A stretch of 64,000 bases of DNA from assembly GCF_002088235.1 (NCBI RefSeq), contig NZ_AQQV01000001.1:434001-498000 (forward strand), given 5' to 3'. The notes beneath the pieces are model-generated. The model did no database searches, was not told the origin of the DNA, and worked only from the letters and a program-made list of their open reading frames with translations. Origin of the DNA: Oceanococcus atlanticus. Lineage in GTDB: Bacteria > Pseudomonadota > Gammaproteobacteria > Nevskiales > Oceanococcaceae. The number at the start of each line of letters is the position of its first letter. Position 1 is the stretch's first letter. The position numbers and the translations under genes are program-made. This document shows, one piece after another, positions 1 through 9,190 of this stretch.

Positions 1-119
1 ATACCGCAGAACAGCCACCATTCACGGTCGCCATAGCCGGCGGTATCGGGCGAACTTGCGCAGCCCTGCAGGCCGGCCAGCACAAGCACCAGGGTCAAAG
101 CCACTGCAGTCTTGCTCAC
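1..119 (-). CDS. Partial lipoprotein, 3' end outside window
   Basis: The first 39 codons of a minus-strand gene run off the window edge. The GTG start overlaps the TGA stop of the upstream membrane-protein gene (GTGA), which indicates translational coupling. The N-terminus is a short hydrophobic segment ending in a lipobox-like LQGC, followed by ASSPD, so the product is probably an outer- or inner-membrane lipoprotein with its lipidated Cys at about residue 20. After that only D-T-A-G-Y-G-D-R-E-W-W-L-F-C-G can be read and no family is recognised. The start is supported by the overlap and by the signal peptide beginning directly at the GTG. Confidence 0.6.
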   Translation of the reverse strand, partial: MSKTAVALTLVLVLAGLQGCASSPDTAGYGDREWWLFCG

Positions 120-760
120 GTGTTTGATCCTCCTGACAGCTGTGCCGTGAAGTAGTCGGCCGGCGTGGACTCCTGTGGCACCGCCTGAATCCAGCTGAGG
201 CTCTTTTGCAGCGCCTCACGGCTGCCCACCTGAGCCTCGTCCAGCGTTTCCAGTCGGTTAACGAAAGCGGCCTCGATGCGTTGACGCCGCAGCTGCCACT
301 CATCATGCAAAACGACCAGAGCCTCGGCCCACACACGCTGATACGCGCGCTGATCCTGGGTGCTCTTCTCCAGCGACAAACGGAAGGTGTCGATCAGTAC
401 CTCATCGTCACGCTCCTGGGCATGCTTTAGCGCGACCTGATCTTGGTTGGCCTTGCGTTGACTCAGCTCCAGCAGGCGCGCACTGCTCACCACGGTGTCG
501 AGCTGGCGTGACAACTCGGCATCGCTGATGCCCTGATCAAGCGACAGGCTGATGTCATTGGCAACCAGGTAATAGGCCGCAACAGCCAGCGCAAGAATGA
601 CTGTCACCGCGACGGCCAGCCCGAACACCGGACCTGACCGCTGTGGCTGTGCGGCTGCGCGAGCGCTGCGAGCCTGACGCTCTACCGGAGCATCGTCAGG
701 TGCAGCCGGACGCGTCTCTTCGCCGCTGCGGTTCACCGGGATATGAATGCGCTTTTTCAT
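116..760 (-). CDS. Single-pass membrane protein of unknown function
   Basis: 214 residues. A charged and Pro/Ala-rich cytoplasmic N-terminus (about 1-42) is followed by one strongly hydrophobic helix (about 45-67). The rest is a mostly helical, Gln/Arg/Glu-rich region that may form a coiled coil. No enzyme motif is visible and the family is not recognised. It overlaps the following lipoprotein gene by 4 nt, so the two are probably co-translated and may act together at the envelope. It lies 88 bp downstream of the metal permease gene on the same strand and could share its transcript. Confidence 0.6.
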   Translation of the reverse strand: MKKRIHIPVNRSGEETRPAAPDDAPVERQARSARAAAQPQRSGPVFGLAVAVTVILALAVAAYYLVANDISLSLDQGISDAELSRQLDTVVSSARLLELSQRKANQDQVALKHAQERDDEVLIDTFRLSLEKSTQDQRAYQRVWAEALVVLHDEWQLRRQRIEAAFVNRLETLDEAQVGSREALQKSLSWIQAVPQESTPADYFTAQLSGGSNT

Positions 761-848
761 CTGCGACAGCCACGCTGCTCGTCAACACCTTGGCCCGGAA
801 CTATCCCGCACAATTCTCCGGCGCACAAATGACCAACCCAGGCCTGGA

Positions 849-2576
849 CTAATGGGCGTGAGCTTGCCCCAGCTGAAGCTCCGACATGAATCGACGTGCA
901 CCACGCCGTGCCACCGACGCCACCACCAGCAGTATCAATGCAACCAGCGCCGTCCAGCTCAGCCACAACGGGAAGGCATGCAGATTGGCTTCACTGAAAT
1001 CCATGTTCAGCGCAATCTGATTGACCGCCAACCCCGCAGCCACGGCCAACCCACCGGTGGCCACACCGAAGGCCAATGCCACGCGGCGGCCATGCAAGTT
1101 GGCCAAAACCCCGAAGGTGGCAGGATTGGTCGCGGGTCCGGTGATCAAAAACGCCAGTGCCGCGCCGGGCGCCACGCCCGCAATGAGCATCACCGCCACG
1201 ATCGGTGTCGAACCGGTCGCGCATACATACAACGGCAACCCCAGCAACGCGAACGCAAACACCTGCAAACTCGGAGGAATGTCTTGCAGCCAGGCTTGCT
1301 CCAGCATCGGCTGGGCTGCAGCCGCGACAACCAGACCGAACAACACCCACGGCGCGGTGGAATCAACCAGATCAGCAAAGCCGTAACGCAAGCCAGAACG
1401 CAGACGCTCTGCGGGTTTGCCGGAAAAACTTGGGCTGTGCGCATGACAGCATTGCTTGTGCTCGTTGTTGAGCGTGCCGGCCCAGCGGCCGACCCACCAC
1501 CCAACCAGCAAGGCGATCACCGCGGCCGCCACCACACGCGCAATCGTCATGTCACCACCCAGCAGCGGAATGGAAACCAAAATGGCGTCGAGGCCAATCT
1601 CCGGGGTGGCTATCAAGAACGCCATGGCCGCAGACGGCGGCGCGCCGCGCTGAATCAGGCTTTGGTACAGCGGCACCACACCGCAGCTGCAAACCGGCAG
1701 CGGCAAGCCCACAGCCATGCCTCGCGTGGCTTGAGACAACCCTCCGCCGCGCGACAACCAAGCCACCGAGGATGCCGGCAGAAAGGCAGCAATCAGGCCG
1801 CCTGCGGCGTAGGCCAACAGCAAGGCCGGAGCGGCCGCCAACGAAAGCTCCAGCAAACGCTGCAATCCATCCGTGGGCGCATGGCCCAGAAGCATGTCGG
1901 CGCCCAGCATGAGCACGAAGACCAGCAATCCAAGCACGCTGCCGAGTCCTTCGGCCTGATCGGTTTTGATCAGAGGATCACGCGTTGCGTTCTCCATATG
2001 CGGCCGATTGAAGACCACATGCAGGATCGATCCCGCCACAAATGCCTGCAAGGCGGCGAACCCGGCTTCAGACTCATGCACATGCATCTCGCCGCCGAGC
2101 AGATAACCCGCCACAGTGCCACCCGCCATGGTGGCCAGCATGACCAGCGGCATCACTGGCCCCCAGGTCGGTCGCAACAGCCACCATACGGCCAGACTCA
2201 CAGGAATGCGGTGAATGACAATCGCCAGCCCCAACGCGGGTGAGCCGCCGTGGGTCAGCGCCGCACCGTCAAACACGGTGTGCACCACCAGGCCCACAGC
2301 GCTGAGCAATACGGTCAGCATGTGCGTGCGGTGAGCCGCACGGTGGAACATTTTCTCCAGCCAGGTCGGCCCCCACAGCCCCAACGCGACCACGATCAAC
2401 ACCCACCAGCCCGCGTGCTCAACCACCTCCGGCAGGATTTCCAGAATCACCAGCCCGGCGATGGCCACAAACACGAACCCATCCAGCGCCCGGCTGAAAT
2501 AGGAATGTGGCGCTGCACGGCTATAGATCAGCGGTCCGGCGCCCAGTGCGAGCAAACTTCCGATCAGTGCCAACAC
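849..2576 (-). CDS. SO_0444/ArsP-type metal efflux permease fused to a ZIP-like N-terminal domain
   Basis: 575-residue polytopic membrane protein. The C-terminal half (about 245-560) is the PF03773-type permease of the SO_0444 Cu/Zn efflux family. It has PVCSCGVVPLYQ (C296, C298), LIATPEIGLDAI and a second repeat with CATGSTPIVAVM and ITGPATNPATF. Between the repeats is a hydrophilic His/Cys loop (NNEHKQCCHAH, about 371-380), and the C-terminus ends in AHAH; both fit metal binding. The N-terminal part (about 1-195) has its own membrane helices. It carries HTVFDGAAL (H99, D103) and IHRIPVSLA (H122), which resemble the paired TM4/TM5 metal-site motifs of ZIP transporters in weakened form. The likely role is divalent or monovalent metal export across the inner membrane; the substrate is not determined by sequence. 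Confidence 0.75.
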   Translation of the reverse strand: MLALIGSLLALGAGPLIYSRAAPHSYFSRALDGFVFVAIAGLVILEILPEVVEHAGWWVLIVVALGLWGPTWLEKMFHRAAHRTHMLTVLLSAVGLVVHTVFDGAALTHGGSPALGLAIVIHRIPVSLAVWWLLRPTWGPVMPLVMLATMAGGTVAGYLLGGEMHVHESEAGFAALQAFVAGSILHVVFNRPHMENATRDPLIKTDQAEGLGSVLGLLVFVLMLGADMLLGHAPTDGLQRLLELSLAAAPALLLAYAAGGLIAAFLPASSVAWLSRGGGLSQATRGMAVGLPLPVCSCGVVPLYQSLIQRGAPPSAAMAFLIATPEIGLDAILVSIPLLGGDMTIARVVAAAVIALLVGWWVGRWAGTLNNEHKQCCHAHSPSFSGKPAERLRSGLRYGFADLVDSTAPWVLFGLVVAAAAQPMLEQAWLQDIPPSLQVFAFALLGLPLYVCATGSTPIVAVMLIAGVAPGAALAFLITGPATNPATFGVLANLHGRRVALAFGVATGGLAVAAGLAVNQIALNMDFSEANLHAFPLWLSWTALVALILLVVASVARRGARRFMSELQLGQAHAH

Positions 2577-2609
2577 GGTTTAATCCTCGATCAATCTGAT
2601 CACAGCATC

Positions 2610-2631
2610 ACCCTGGAGCCAACTCCAGGGT
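2610..2631 (-). terminator. Hairpin directly after epmA
   Basis: A perfect 9-bp stem (ACCCTGGAG / CTCCAGGGT) with a CCAA loop, starting at the epmA stop codon. There is no clear U-run after it on the minus strand, so it may act as a weak terminator or a 3'-end stabiliser for the efp-epmA transcript. Confidence 0.5.
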
Positions 2632-3605
2632 CAAGCGCGATCAGCAGGAAATGCAATCACCGAGGACACATCCTCGGCATTCATCAGCAAAGCACACAGC
2701 CTGTCGACGCCAACGGCCACGCCGGCACAATCCGGCAAACCGCTGGTCAGCGCTGCAATCAGGCACTCATCGTGCGGCACATCGGTCTGCGCGCTGCGCT
2801 GTCGATGGGCTCGATCCGCCGCAAAACGACGTGCCTGCTCCTGCGCATCGGTCAGTTCGTGAAAGCCGTTGCCCAGCTCCTGACCACGCCAGAACCACTC
2901 AAAACGGCTTGCCCACGGCAATCCGTCCTGGCCTGTCTCCACCCGCGCCAAGGCCGCTTGATCGGCGGGAAAGTCATACACAAAACACGGCTGCTGGTGC
3001 CCCAGTGCTGGCCCCACCAGCAAGCTCATCGCCGCATCCAGCAGGCCAGCGGTATCCAGGTCAACCGGCAGAGGCCCCAGTTCGCGTTCCAGTGCTTTGC
3101 GCAGCTTTGACCCGTCGCAGGCTTCGGCCCAGCTCAACCCTGTTGCCTGTTCAATCAGTGCCGCATAACGGTAACGCGGCCACGCCTGAGCTTCAGTCTC
3201 ACACAGCATGCACCACAGCGCTTCTATCTCATCCATCAACTGGTGGTGATCAAAGCCCGGGCGGTACCACTCCAGCATGCTGAACTCGGCGTTATGCCAG
3301 CGCCCCAATTCATCACCGCGAAACGCCGGCCCGATCTGATAGATCGCTCCACTGCCGGCAGCCAGCAGCCGTTTCATGTGAAATTCAGGCGAGGTCTGCA
3401 ACCACCAACTTTGCCCGCGCGCATCCCGTAACGACAAACTGTCGATCTGCGGGTCGGTTGCCGCTGCTGCGGACAGGACCGGCGTTGTAACTTCAAGCAC
3501 CTCACGCTGCGTGAAGAATGTACGCAGCTTGGACACCACAGCCGCCCGGAAGCGCAGCGCCTCAATACTGGCCGCCGGCTGCCAGGCGCGTGGAGCTGAG
3601 CTCAT
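2631..3605 (-). CDS. epmA: Elongation factor P--beta-lysine ligase EpmA
   Basis: 324 residues, the usual length for EpmA (PoxA/GenX), a class II lysyl-tRNA-synthetase-like enzyme without the anticodon domain. It activates (R)-beta-lysine with ATP and attaches it to the conserved Lys of EF-P. Visible features are the class II motif 2 region ([20 protein letters not shown]), [21 protein letters not shown] and the motif 3 region near the C-terminus ([13 protein letters not shown]). Its ATG overlaps the efp stop (ATGA), so modifier and target are translationally coupled. epmB is divergent just upstream, completing the beta-lysylation pathway. Confidence 0.95.
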   Translation of the reverse strand: MSSAPRAWQPAASIEALRFRAAVVSKLRTFFTQREVLEVTTPVLSAAAATDPQIDSLSLRDARGQSWWLQTSPEFHMKRLLAAGSGAIYQIGPAFRGDELGRWHNAEFSMLEWYRPGFDHHQLMDEIEALWCMLCETEAQAWPRYRYAALIEQATGLSWAEACDGSKLRKALERELGPLPVDLDTAGLLDAAMSLLVGPALGHQQPCFVYDFPADQAALARVETGQDGLPWASRFEWFWRGQELGNGFHELTDAQEQARRFAADRAHRQRSAQTDVPHDECLIAALTSGLPDCAGVAVGVDRLCALLMNAEDVSSVIAFPADRA

Positions 3606-4165
3606 GCGCGGGAGACGTACTCTCCGCTGCGCGTATCCACTTTGAGCTTGTCGCCCACATCGATGAACAAAGGCACGCGCACCACCGCACCGGTTTCCAA
3701 GGTCGCCGGCTTGCCGCCACCACCGGAGGTATCGCCACGCACACCCGGATCGGTTTCGGTCACTTCCAGCTCAACGAAGTTCGGCGCCTCAACACTCAAC
3801 GGCGCACCGTTGTAGAGCACCACCGTGCAATTGTCCTGTTCTTTGATCCAGTTCTTGGCTTCTGCCACAGCGTTTTCATCCGCCGTATACTGCTCGAACG
3901 ACTTCGGCTCCATGAAGTGCCAGAATTCGCCGTCGTTGTAGAGGTACTGCAGCTCAAGCTCGTGAACATCAGCCGCTTCCACCGAATCACCGGATTTGAA
4001 GGTGCGCTCGACCACGCGGCCGTTCTTCAGATTGCGCACTTTGACGCGGTTGAAAGCCTGGCCTTTGCCCGGTTTGACGAACTCATTCTCAACGATGGTG
4101 TACGGGTCACCATCGAGCATGATTTTGAGACCGCCTTTGAATTGATTGGTGGAGTAGCTGCTCAT
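3602..4165 (-). CDS. efp: Elongation factor P
   Basis: 187 residues. EF-P binds the ribosome between the P and E sites and relieves stalling at polyproline stretches. The modifiable lysine is K34 in KPGKGQA, the type recognised by EpmA/EpmB. I placed the start at the ATG giving [12 protein letters not shown], because it gives the family length and K34 numbering; a longer reading frame would add 26 residues of non-homologous sequence. The KOW-like domain I and two OB domains ([19 protein letters not shown]) are complete. Only 37 bp separate it from divergent epmB. Confidence 0.96.
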   Translation of the reverse strand: MSSYSTNQFKGGLKIMLDGDPYTIVENEFVKPGKGQAFNRVKVRNLKNGRVVERTFKSGDSVEAADVHELELQYLYNDGEFWHFMEPKSFEQYTADENAVAEAKNWIKEQDNCTVVLYNGAPLSVEAPNFVELEVTETDPGVRGDTSGGGGKPATLETGAVVRVPLFIDVGDKLKVDTRSGEYVSRA

Positions 4166-4202
4166 GACAATTGCACTGGAAACAAACCACCAATAATAAC
4201 GT

Positions 4203-5246
4203 ATGCCTGAGCCCGCCATCGAACACGCCCGGCCGACGTGCACTGCGCAGCCCGCTCTTGAAGCGGACTGGCAGGCCGAACTGCGCCAAGCCTATCGCGA
4301 CCCACAGTCCTTGCTGCGCGATCTGGGCATCGACGAGAGCGCGATTGACGGACTAACGCCGCCCAAGCACGGTTTTGCCATGCGCGTGCCGCGGGGCTTC
4401 GCACGGCGCATGCGCTACGGCGACGCGCGCGATCCCCTGCTGCTGCAAGTTCTGCCGCGGCAACTGGAACACAACAGCGTGCCCGGTTTTGGCAACGACC
4501 CGCTGATGGAAAGCCAATTCCAACCTCAGCCTGGGTTGATCCACAAGTATCACGGGCGCGCCTTGCTCATCACCACGGCGGCTTGCGGCGTGCACTGCCG
4601 CTACTGTTTTCGACGCAGCTTTCCCTACAACGAAGCGCGCGAGGGCGCGGATGGCTGGCAAAAAGCGGTGCAAGCACTGGCCGCTGACAGCACGATTGAA
4701 GAAGCCATTCTCTCCGGTGGCGACCCCTTGAGCCTGTCCGATGACAAGCTGACACGCCTGATCGATGCGCTTGAGGACATTCCCCATGTGCGTCGCCTGC
4801 GCATTCACAGCCGCCAGCCCATCGTGCTGCCGGAACGCATCACCGGCACATTACTTGCACGCTTGCGCGACTCGCGCTTACGTGTCGTGCTGGTGGTGCA
4901 CAGTAACCATGCGCAGGAACTCGACGCGGCGGTTGCCAGCGCCTGCGATCAATTGCGCAGCGCTGGCCTCACCCTCTTGAATCAGGCCGTGATGCTGGCC
5001 AACGTGAATGATGACGCCGAGGCTCAAGCGCGGCTGAGCGAGCGCCTTTTCGAGATTGGTGTACTGCCGTACTACCTGCACCAGCTCGACCCTGTCGCCG
5101 GCGCCGCACATTTCGCGGTTGCAGACGATCGCGCGCGTGGCATTATGCGGGAGTTGAATGCCCGCTTACCGGGCTATCTGGTCCCGCGACTGGTGCGCGA
5201 GGTACCGGGAGAACAAGGCAAACTGCCAATGAACTGGGGACTGTAA
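4203..5246 (+). CDS. epmB: EF-P beta-lysylation protein EpmB (lysine 2,3-aminomutase type)
   Basis: 347 residues. A radical-SAM and PLP enzyme that converts (S)-alpha-lysine to (R)-beta-lysine for EF-P modification. The 4Fe-4S site is C128-x3-C132-x2-C135 in [12 protein letters not shown], followed by the SAM-site SGGDPLSL motif. It lacks the long extra regions of catabolic lysine aminomutases and matches the short YjeK form. It is divergent from efp-epmA, so all three genes for lysyl-EF-P sit in 2.6 kb. No EpmC hydroxylase gene is seen here. Confidence 0.93.
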   Translation: MPEPAIEHARPTCTAQPALEADWQAELRQAYRDPQSLLRDLGIDESAIDGLTPPKHGFAMRVPRGFARRMRYGDARDPLLLQVLPRQLEHNSVPGFGNDPLMESQFQPQPGLIHKYHGRALLITTAACGVHCRYCFRRSFPYNEAREGADGWQKAVQALAADSTIEEAILSGGDPLSLSDDKLTRLIDALEDIPHVRRLRIHSRQPIVLPERITGTLLARLRDSRLRVVLVVHSNHAQELDAAVASACDQLRSAGLTLLNQAVMLANVNDDAEAQARLSERLFEIGVLPYYLHQLDPVAGAAHFAVADDRARGIMRELNARLPGYLVPRLVREVPGEQGKLPMNWGL

Positions 5247-5283
5247 CGCCCGGTTCGCGAAACACAGAGGATCACACAAGCAC

Positions 5284-7341
5284 ATGCGGCAAAGAATTGT
5301 GATGAAGGGTGAAGTGCTGGTACTGGCCCACACCCCGAACGATGCCAAACAAATCGAAGCGCACCTTCGGACCAGCGGCCATAGCGTGCACGTGCTCGTT
5401 GCCCCTGGCCTCGACAGCTTTGCCGACATCATCGAAAAATCGAATATCTGCATTGCGATTCACGATGCCGAGTTTTCCGATTGCCGGCTGATTCAGCTGG
5501 TCGAAGCCGTCCACCGCCACAAGCCGCAGATCCCGGTACTCCAGCTCAATAACAACACCGATGCACGCAGCGTCACGGATGCCATGGCACAAGGCGCACG
5601 CGGCATCGTCTCGTTGGGCAATCTGCCGCACCTGGAAATGCTCTTCCAGCAGGAATACGAGCTCTACGCCATGCACGAGGAACTGCAAGGTTTGCGCGAC
5701 AAGATCGCCGAACTCGAGCGGGTCCGCACGCAGGATCTTGGCAGCACCAGCGCACCGGGTATGCGCGTGCAGGAAGGCATTGTGGTTCACGCCAACATGG
5801 CCCTGGCTCAGGCGCTGCGTTTCTCCGACCCAGAAGATCTGATTGGCTATCCGCTGATGGATCTGGTCGCCAAGCAAGATCAGCAAACCGTCAAGGACGC
5901 GGTCAAAGCCGTCATGAAAGGTCGTCATGATGACGCACCGGTCGGGTTCACACTGAGCAGCGACAGCGGCGCCACCAAGCGCCTGGATGCGCGCTTCATC
6001 CGCATTGAACACGATGGCGAACCCGCCATCGAAATTCGCGGCCAGGAATCGCGAGGCCCGGTTGGCGACATCAGCAAAGATGCCGGTGTGGCCCGACAAG
6101 GTGTCATCGCAGCCATTCATGAGCAGGCCCTGACCAGCATAGGCGACGCCGTCGCCAGCCTGATTTTTGTCAGCCTGGACGATTACACCGGGCTGGAACA
6201 GCGCGCCGGTTATGACGGCGCCGAACAGGTTGCCGAGCAAGTCATCGAAATCATTCGCGAAACCAGCCGCGACAACGACAGAATCTTCCGTTTTTCTCTG
6301 TCCGAAATGGTCATCCTGGGGCATCGCGACTCGCTCGAGGATATGCGTGGCAACCTCGAACATTTCCAGCGCACGCTCACTCGCAGCGTGCTCAAAGCGG
6401 GCAAAAAAGAAGTTTCCTGCACAGCCAGCGTGGTCATCTATCCGTTGGCCAGCGATCCGGAAGACCCTCAGGCGCTGTTGAGCAAGTTGCATGGACAGGC
6501 GCTGGAACTGCAGAAGGACGGCGGCAATGCGATCACCATCGCCGGTGATACGGCGGAAGAACTCAAGCGCAAGGAACAGCAAGCGTTGTGGGCCGCCAAG
6601 GTCAAGAAAGCGCTCAACGACAATCGTTTTGAGCTGGCCTATCAGAACATCGCCAGCCTGGCCGGCGAAGAGCGTCAGTTCTCGGACATCCTACTGCGCA
6701 TGATCGACGAGGACGGCGAAGAGGTGCTGGCACGCAACTTCATGCCCGCCGCCGAAGCCAACGGCCTGATGCCGCACATTGATCGCTGGGTTGTGCAACG
6801 GGCTGCACAGGTCATCGGCAAGCAGTTATCCGAGCACCGCGACCCCTGCTTCTTCGTCCGTGTTTCTGAAAACACGCTGGCCGATGCCGACAAATTCATC
6901 ACCTGGCTGAAGCCGTTCATGGAGAAGAACAGCTTCCTCAAGGGCCACATGGTGCTGGTGATCCGCGAGCACCATTTGCAGGACCACATTTCGCGCGCCC
7001 AGAACCTGGTCAACACCGCCCAAGCCATCGGCCTGTCAACCGCGCTGGACCACTTCGGCACCAGCCGTCAGTCGCCGCAGATGCTGGAACGCCTCAAGGT
7101 CAACTACATCAAACTGCATTCCGATTTCACCGAATCGATCGGCAAAGCAGGCTCAGACATGCAGGCGCTGGAAGCGATCATGGAGTACGCCAAACAGCAC
7201 AGTGTGAAAACCATCGCCGAGCGGGTCACCGACGCCAACGGTATGGCGCGACTGTGGCAGATGGGCGTCAACTACATCATGGGCAGCCATGTGCATGAAC
7301 CTGATCGCGAGTTGCGCAGCACCAGTTTCGAGTTGAGCTAG
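5284..7341 (+). CDS. FimX-like REC-PAS-GGDEF-EAL c-di-GMP effector (degenerate)
   Basis: 685 residues, about the size of FimX (691). Order: receiver-like domain (1-~130), short coiled coil (~131-150), PAS (~155-255), GGDEF-like (~270-430), EAL-like (~435-680). The GGDEF signature is replaced by a sequence around FSLSEMVIL. The EAL motif region reads SDILLRM and the DDFG motif reads DHFG, so neither cyclase nor phosphodiesterase activity is expected. The arrangement and the EAL segment (FMPAAEANGLMPHIDRWVV) resemble Pseudomonas FimX, which binds c-di-GMP and positions type IV pilus assembly. The inferred role is therefore a c-di-GMP receptor controlling surface motility. The last gene before it is epmB, 37 bp upstream. 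Confidence 0.75.
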   Translation: MRQRIVMKGEVLVLAHTPNDAKQIEAHLRTSGHSVHVLVAPGLDSFADIIEKSNICIAIHDAEFSDCRLIQLVEAVHRHKPQIPVLQLNNNTDARSVTDAMAQGARGIVSLGNLPHLEMLFQQEYELYAMHEELQGLRDKIAELERVRTQDLGSTSAPGMRVQEGIVVHANMALAQALRFSDPEDLIGYPLMDLVAKQDQQTVKDAVKAVMKGRHDDAPVGFTLSSDSGATKRLDARFIRIEHDGEPAIEIRGQESRGPVGDISKDAGVARQGVIAAIHEQALTSIGDAVASLIFVSLDDYTGLEQRAGYDGAEQVAEQVIEIIRETSRDNDRIFRFSLSEMVILGHRDSLEDMRGNLEHFQRTLTRSVLKAGKKEVSCTASVVIYPLASDPEDPQALLSKLHGQALELQKDGGNAITIAGDTAEELKRKEQQALWAAKVKKALNDNRFELAYQNIASLAGEERQFSDILLRMIDEDGEEVLARNFMPAAEANGLMPHIDRWVVQRAAQVIGKQLSEHRDPCFFVRVSENTLADADKFITWLKPFMEKNSFLKGHMVLVIREHHLQDHISRAQNLVNTAQAIGLSTALDHFGTSRQSPQMLERLKVNYIKLHSDFTESIGKAGSDMQALEAIMEYAKQHSVKTIAERVTDANGMARLWQMGVNYIMGSHVHEPDRELRSTSFELS

Positions 7342-7358
7342 GCTTCTTCTTGAACCGC

Positions 7359-7385
7359 GTCACCGCCGCTGGATGCGGCGGTGAC
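7359..7385. terminator. Intergenic hairpin between convergent genes
   Basis: A perfect 11-bp GC-rich inverted repeat (GTCACCGCCGC / GCGGCGGTGAC, 5-nt loop) in the 58-bp gap between the convergent FimX-like and KstD-like genes. There is no strong U-run on either strand. It is likely to stop or pause transcription in both directions. Confidence 0.55.
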
Positions 7386-7399
7386 ATCAAACAGCACGC

Positions 7400-9124
7400 T
7401 CAGGCGGCGTGAGCGCGATTCGCACTGCTGGCGTTCTCGGCAATATCCTCAACTGCGAGATAGGCAAAGGCCATGGCCGGCCCCAGTGTTGAACCCGGTC
7501 CGGCATAGGTCTTGCCCATGACCGCGGCCGAGCAGTTACCCACCGCGTAGAGCCCATCGATAACGCTGCCGTCCTCACGCACAACACGGGCGCGGGCGTC
7601 AGCATCCAGACCGCCTTTGGTGCCCAGTTCACCCGGGGTCACGCGCAGCGCATAAAACGGCCCTTTTTCGATCTTCCCGAGGCACGGGTTCGGTTTGTGT
7701 GTGGGATCGCCATAGTAGCGATCAAAGACGTTTTCGCCCTTGTGGAATTCCTCATCCACGCCGCGCTCAGCCATCGCGTTAAGGCGCGCCGTCTGCGCCA
7801 GCAGGCCATCGGCATCCACGCCGATTTTGGCCGCCAGTTCGGGCAGGCTGTCGGCCTTGTAGTAAACCTCGTTTTCCCACTCCTTGGGAATCGCACGGTC
7901 CGGCTGCAACTGCGCCGGCATGATCGGACCCAAGGGGAATTTCTTGCGGAAACGCGCATCACAGATCAGCCAGCACGGCACGCTGCCGCCGGTTTTCTGG
8001 TGATCTTCGTAGATCGAATAGACCACCTCGGTGTAGGGCCCGGCCTCGTTAACAAAACGCTGACCCTGGCTGTTGACCATCATGCAGCCTGGTGCAGCAC
8101 GTTCGACAAACATGCCGGTGGCTGGACCACCGCCCGTCAGCACGGCAGATGGGCAGCCCCAGGTCAGATGCATGAAACGAGTCGCCGCACCGAGCTTGAG
8201 CCCGGCATTGATCCCGTCACCATGATTGATGCCTGGCGCCACGCTCCAACGTGTATCGGTTGGTGCGGGCAAATATTTTTCACGCATGGCCTGATTGGCT
8301 TCGAAACCACCGCTGGCCAGCACAACCCCGTGACGGGCTTCGATGTTCATGGATTGTCCGTTGCGGCTAACCCGCACACCGGCAACGCGACCACCCTGCT
8401 CGATCAGATCCGTGAGCCCGGTGTTCAGCCACAGCGGCACATCGTGATCCAGCATGGCTTTACGCAGCGAACCCACCATGGCCTGGCCCAGGGTCATGCG
8501 CCGATCGATCTTGGATTTTCGCCGCCAGCTGAAGTCGGTCCAGTAATTCCACATGACTTTCAGGAACAGCCAGACCCAGCCCTTGTCCTTACACAGCAAG
8601 GCATGCGCATCGACCTGATTCATGGCCATCCGCCCCATCAGCAAGGTCGCCGGGTACGGCGGTCGCTGGTTGGCGTATTCCTCGCCGAGCTGGTCGGCGT
8701 AGAAGTTTTCCGGCTCCATGGTGCGGAAACCCGGCTTTCCTCCGGGTTTGTGTGGGAAGTAATCCGGGTAGATCGGGATCGAGCGGAAGCGGACATTGAA
8801 ACGCTCACGCAGGAACGTGACCATCTCCTTGGCACGATGGATATAGGCATCAAGCCGCTCGGAATCAACCTCGCCCTCGGTCAGGATATCCAGGTACTGG
8901 CGCGCCTCGACGTAGGAGTCCGGACAGCCCAGACCTTCCATCTGGTCATTGCAGGGAATCCAGATGCCGCCGCCGGACACCGCACTGGTGCCGCCGTATT
9001 TGTCACTCTTCTCGACCACCAGCACCGACAGACCTTTGGCCTGTGCTGTCAGCGCTGCGGTCAAACCGCCGGCCCCGGAACCTACGACGACAACGTCGTA
9101 GCTCTGATCCCATTTCTCACTCAT
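7400..9124 (-). CDS. KstD-like FAD-dependent ketosteroid dehydrogenase
   Basis: 574 residues from the chosen start, near the 510-565 of 3-ketosteroid Delta1-dehydrogenases. The N-terminal Rossmann motif is VVVGSGAGGLTAAL (about 12-25). The catalytic-region motif YPDYFPHKPGG (Y122) and the C-terminal GKTYAGPGSTLGPAM block match KstD, where the Tyr and Gly of that block polarise the C3 carbonyl. The family introduces a C1-C2 double bond into 3-ketosteroid ring A using FAD. A related Delta4-dehydrogenase or another flavoprotein of the FAD_binding_2 group is possible. I start at MSEKWDQ because it sits directly before the FAD motif; an ATG 30 nt upstream is also open. It follows the HsaA-like gene by 66 bp on the same strand. 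Confidence 0.78.
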   Translation of the reverse strand: MSEKWDQSYDVVVVGSGAGGLTAALTAQAKGLSVLVVEKSDKYGGTSAVSGGGIWIPCNDQMEGLGCPDSYVEARQYLDILTEGEVDSERLDAYIHRAKEMVTFLRERFNVRFRSIPIYPDYFPHKPGGKPGFRTMEPENFYADQLGEEYANQRPPYPATLLMGRMAMNQVDAHALLCKDKGWVWLFLKVMWNYWTDFSWRRKSKIDRRMTLGQAMVGSLRKAMLDHDVPLWLNTGLTDLIEQGGRVAGVRVSRNGQSMNIEARHGVVLASGGFEANQAMREKYLPAPTDTRWSVAPGINHGDGINAGLKLGAATRFMHLTWGCPSAVLTGGGPATGMFVERAAPGCMMVNSQGQRFVNEAGPYTEVVYSIYEDHQKTGGSVPCWLICDARFRKKFPLGPIMPAQLQPDRAIPKEWENEVYYKADSLPELAAKIGVDADGLLAQTARLNAMAERGVDEEFHKGENVFDRYYGDPTHKPNPCLGKIEKGPFYALRVTPGELGTKGGLDADARARVVREDGSVIDGLYAVGNCSAAVMGKTYAGPGSTLGPAMAFAYLAVEDIAENASSANRAHAA

Positions 9125-9190
9125 CGCCCACACCCCGCACGGCTGGGGCATCATGCCCCGCCGCTGTTGTCGTCTTGTTGCGCTCTTGCC

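Noticed and set aside
747-2243. 498-codon plus-strand open frame rich in Gln, Arg and His
   Set aside because: Lies entirely opposite the metal permease. The composition is that of an antisense frame in GC-rich DNA, and no motif is visible.
4166-4243. 26-residue N-terminal extension of EF-P
   Set aside because: It has no similarity to EF-P, overlaps divergent epmB and would displace K34.
5272-6582. 436-codon minus-strand open frame
   Set aside because: Antisense to the FimX-like gene; no ribosome-binding site or domain.
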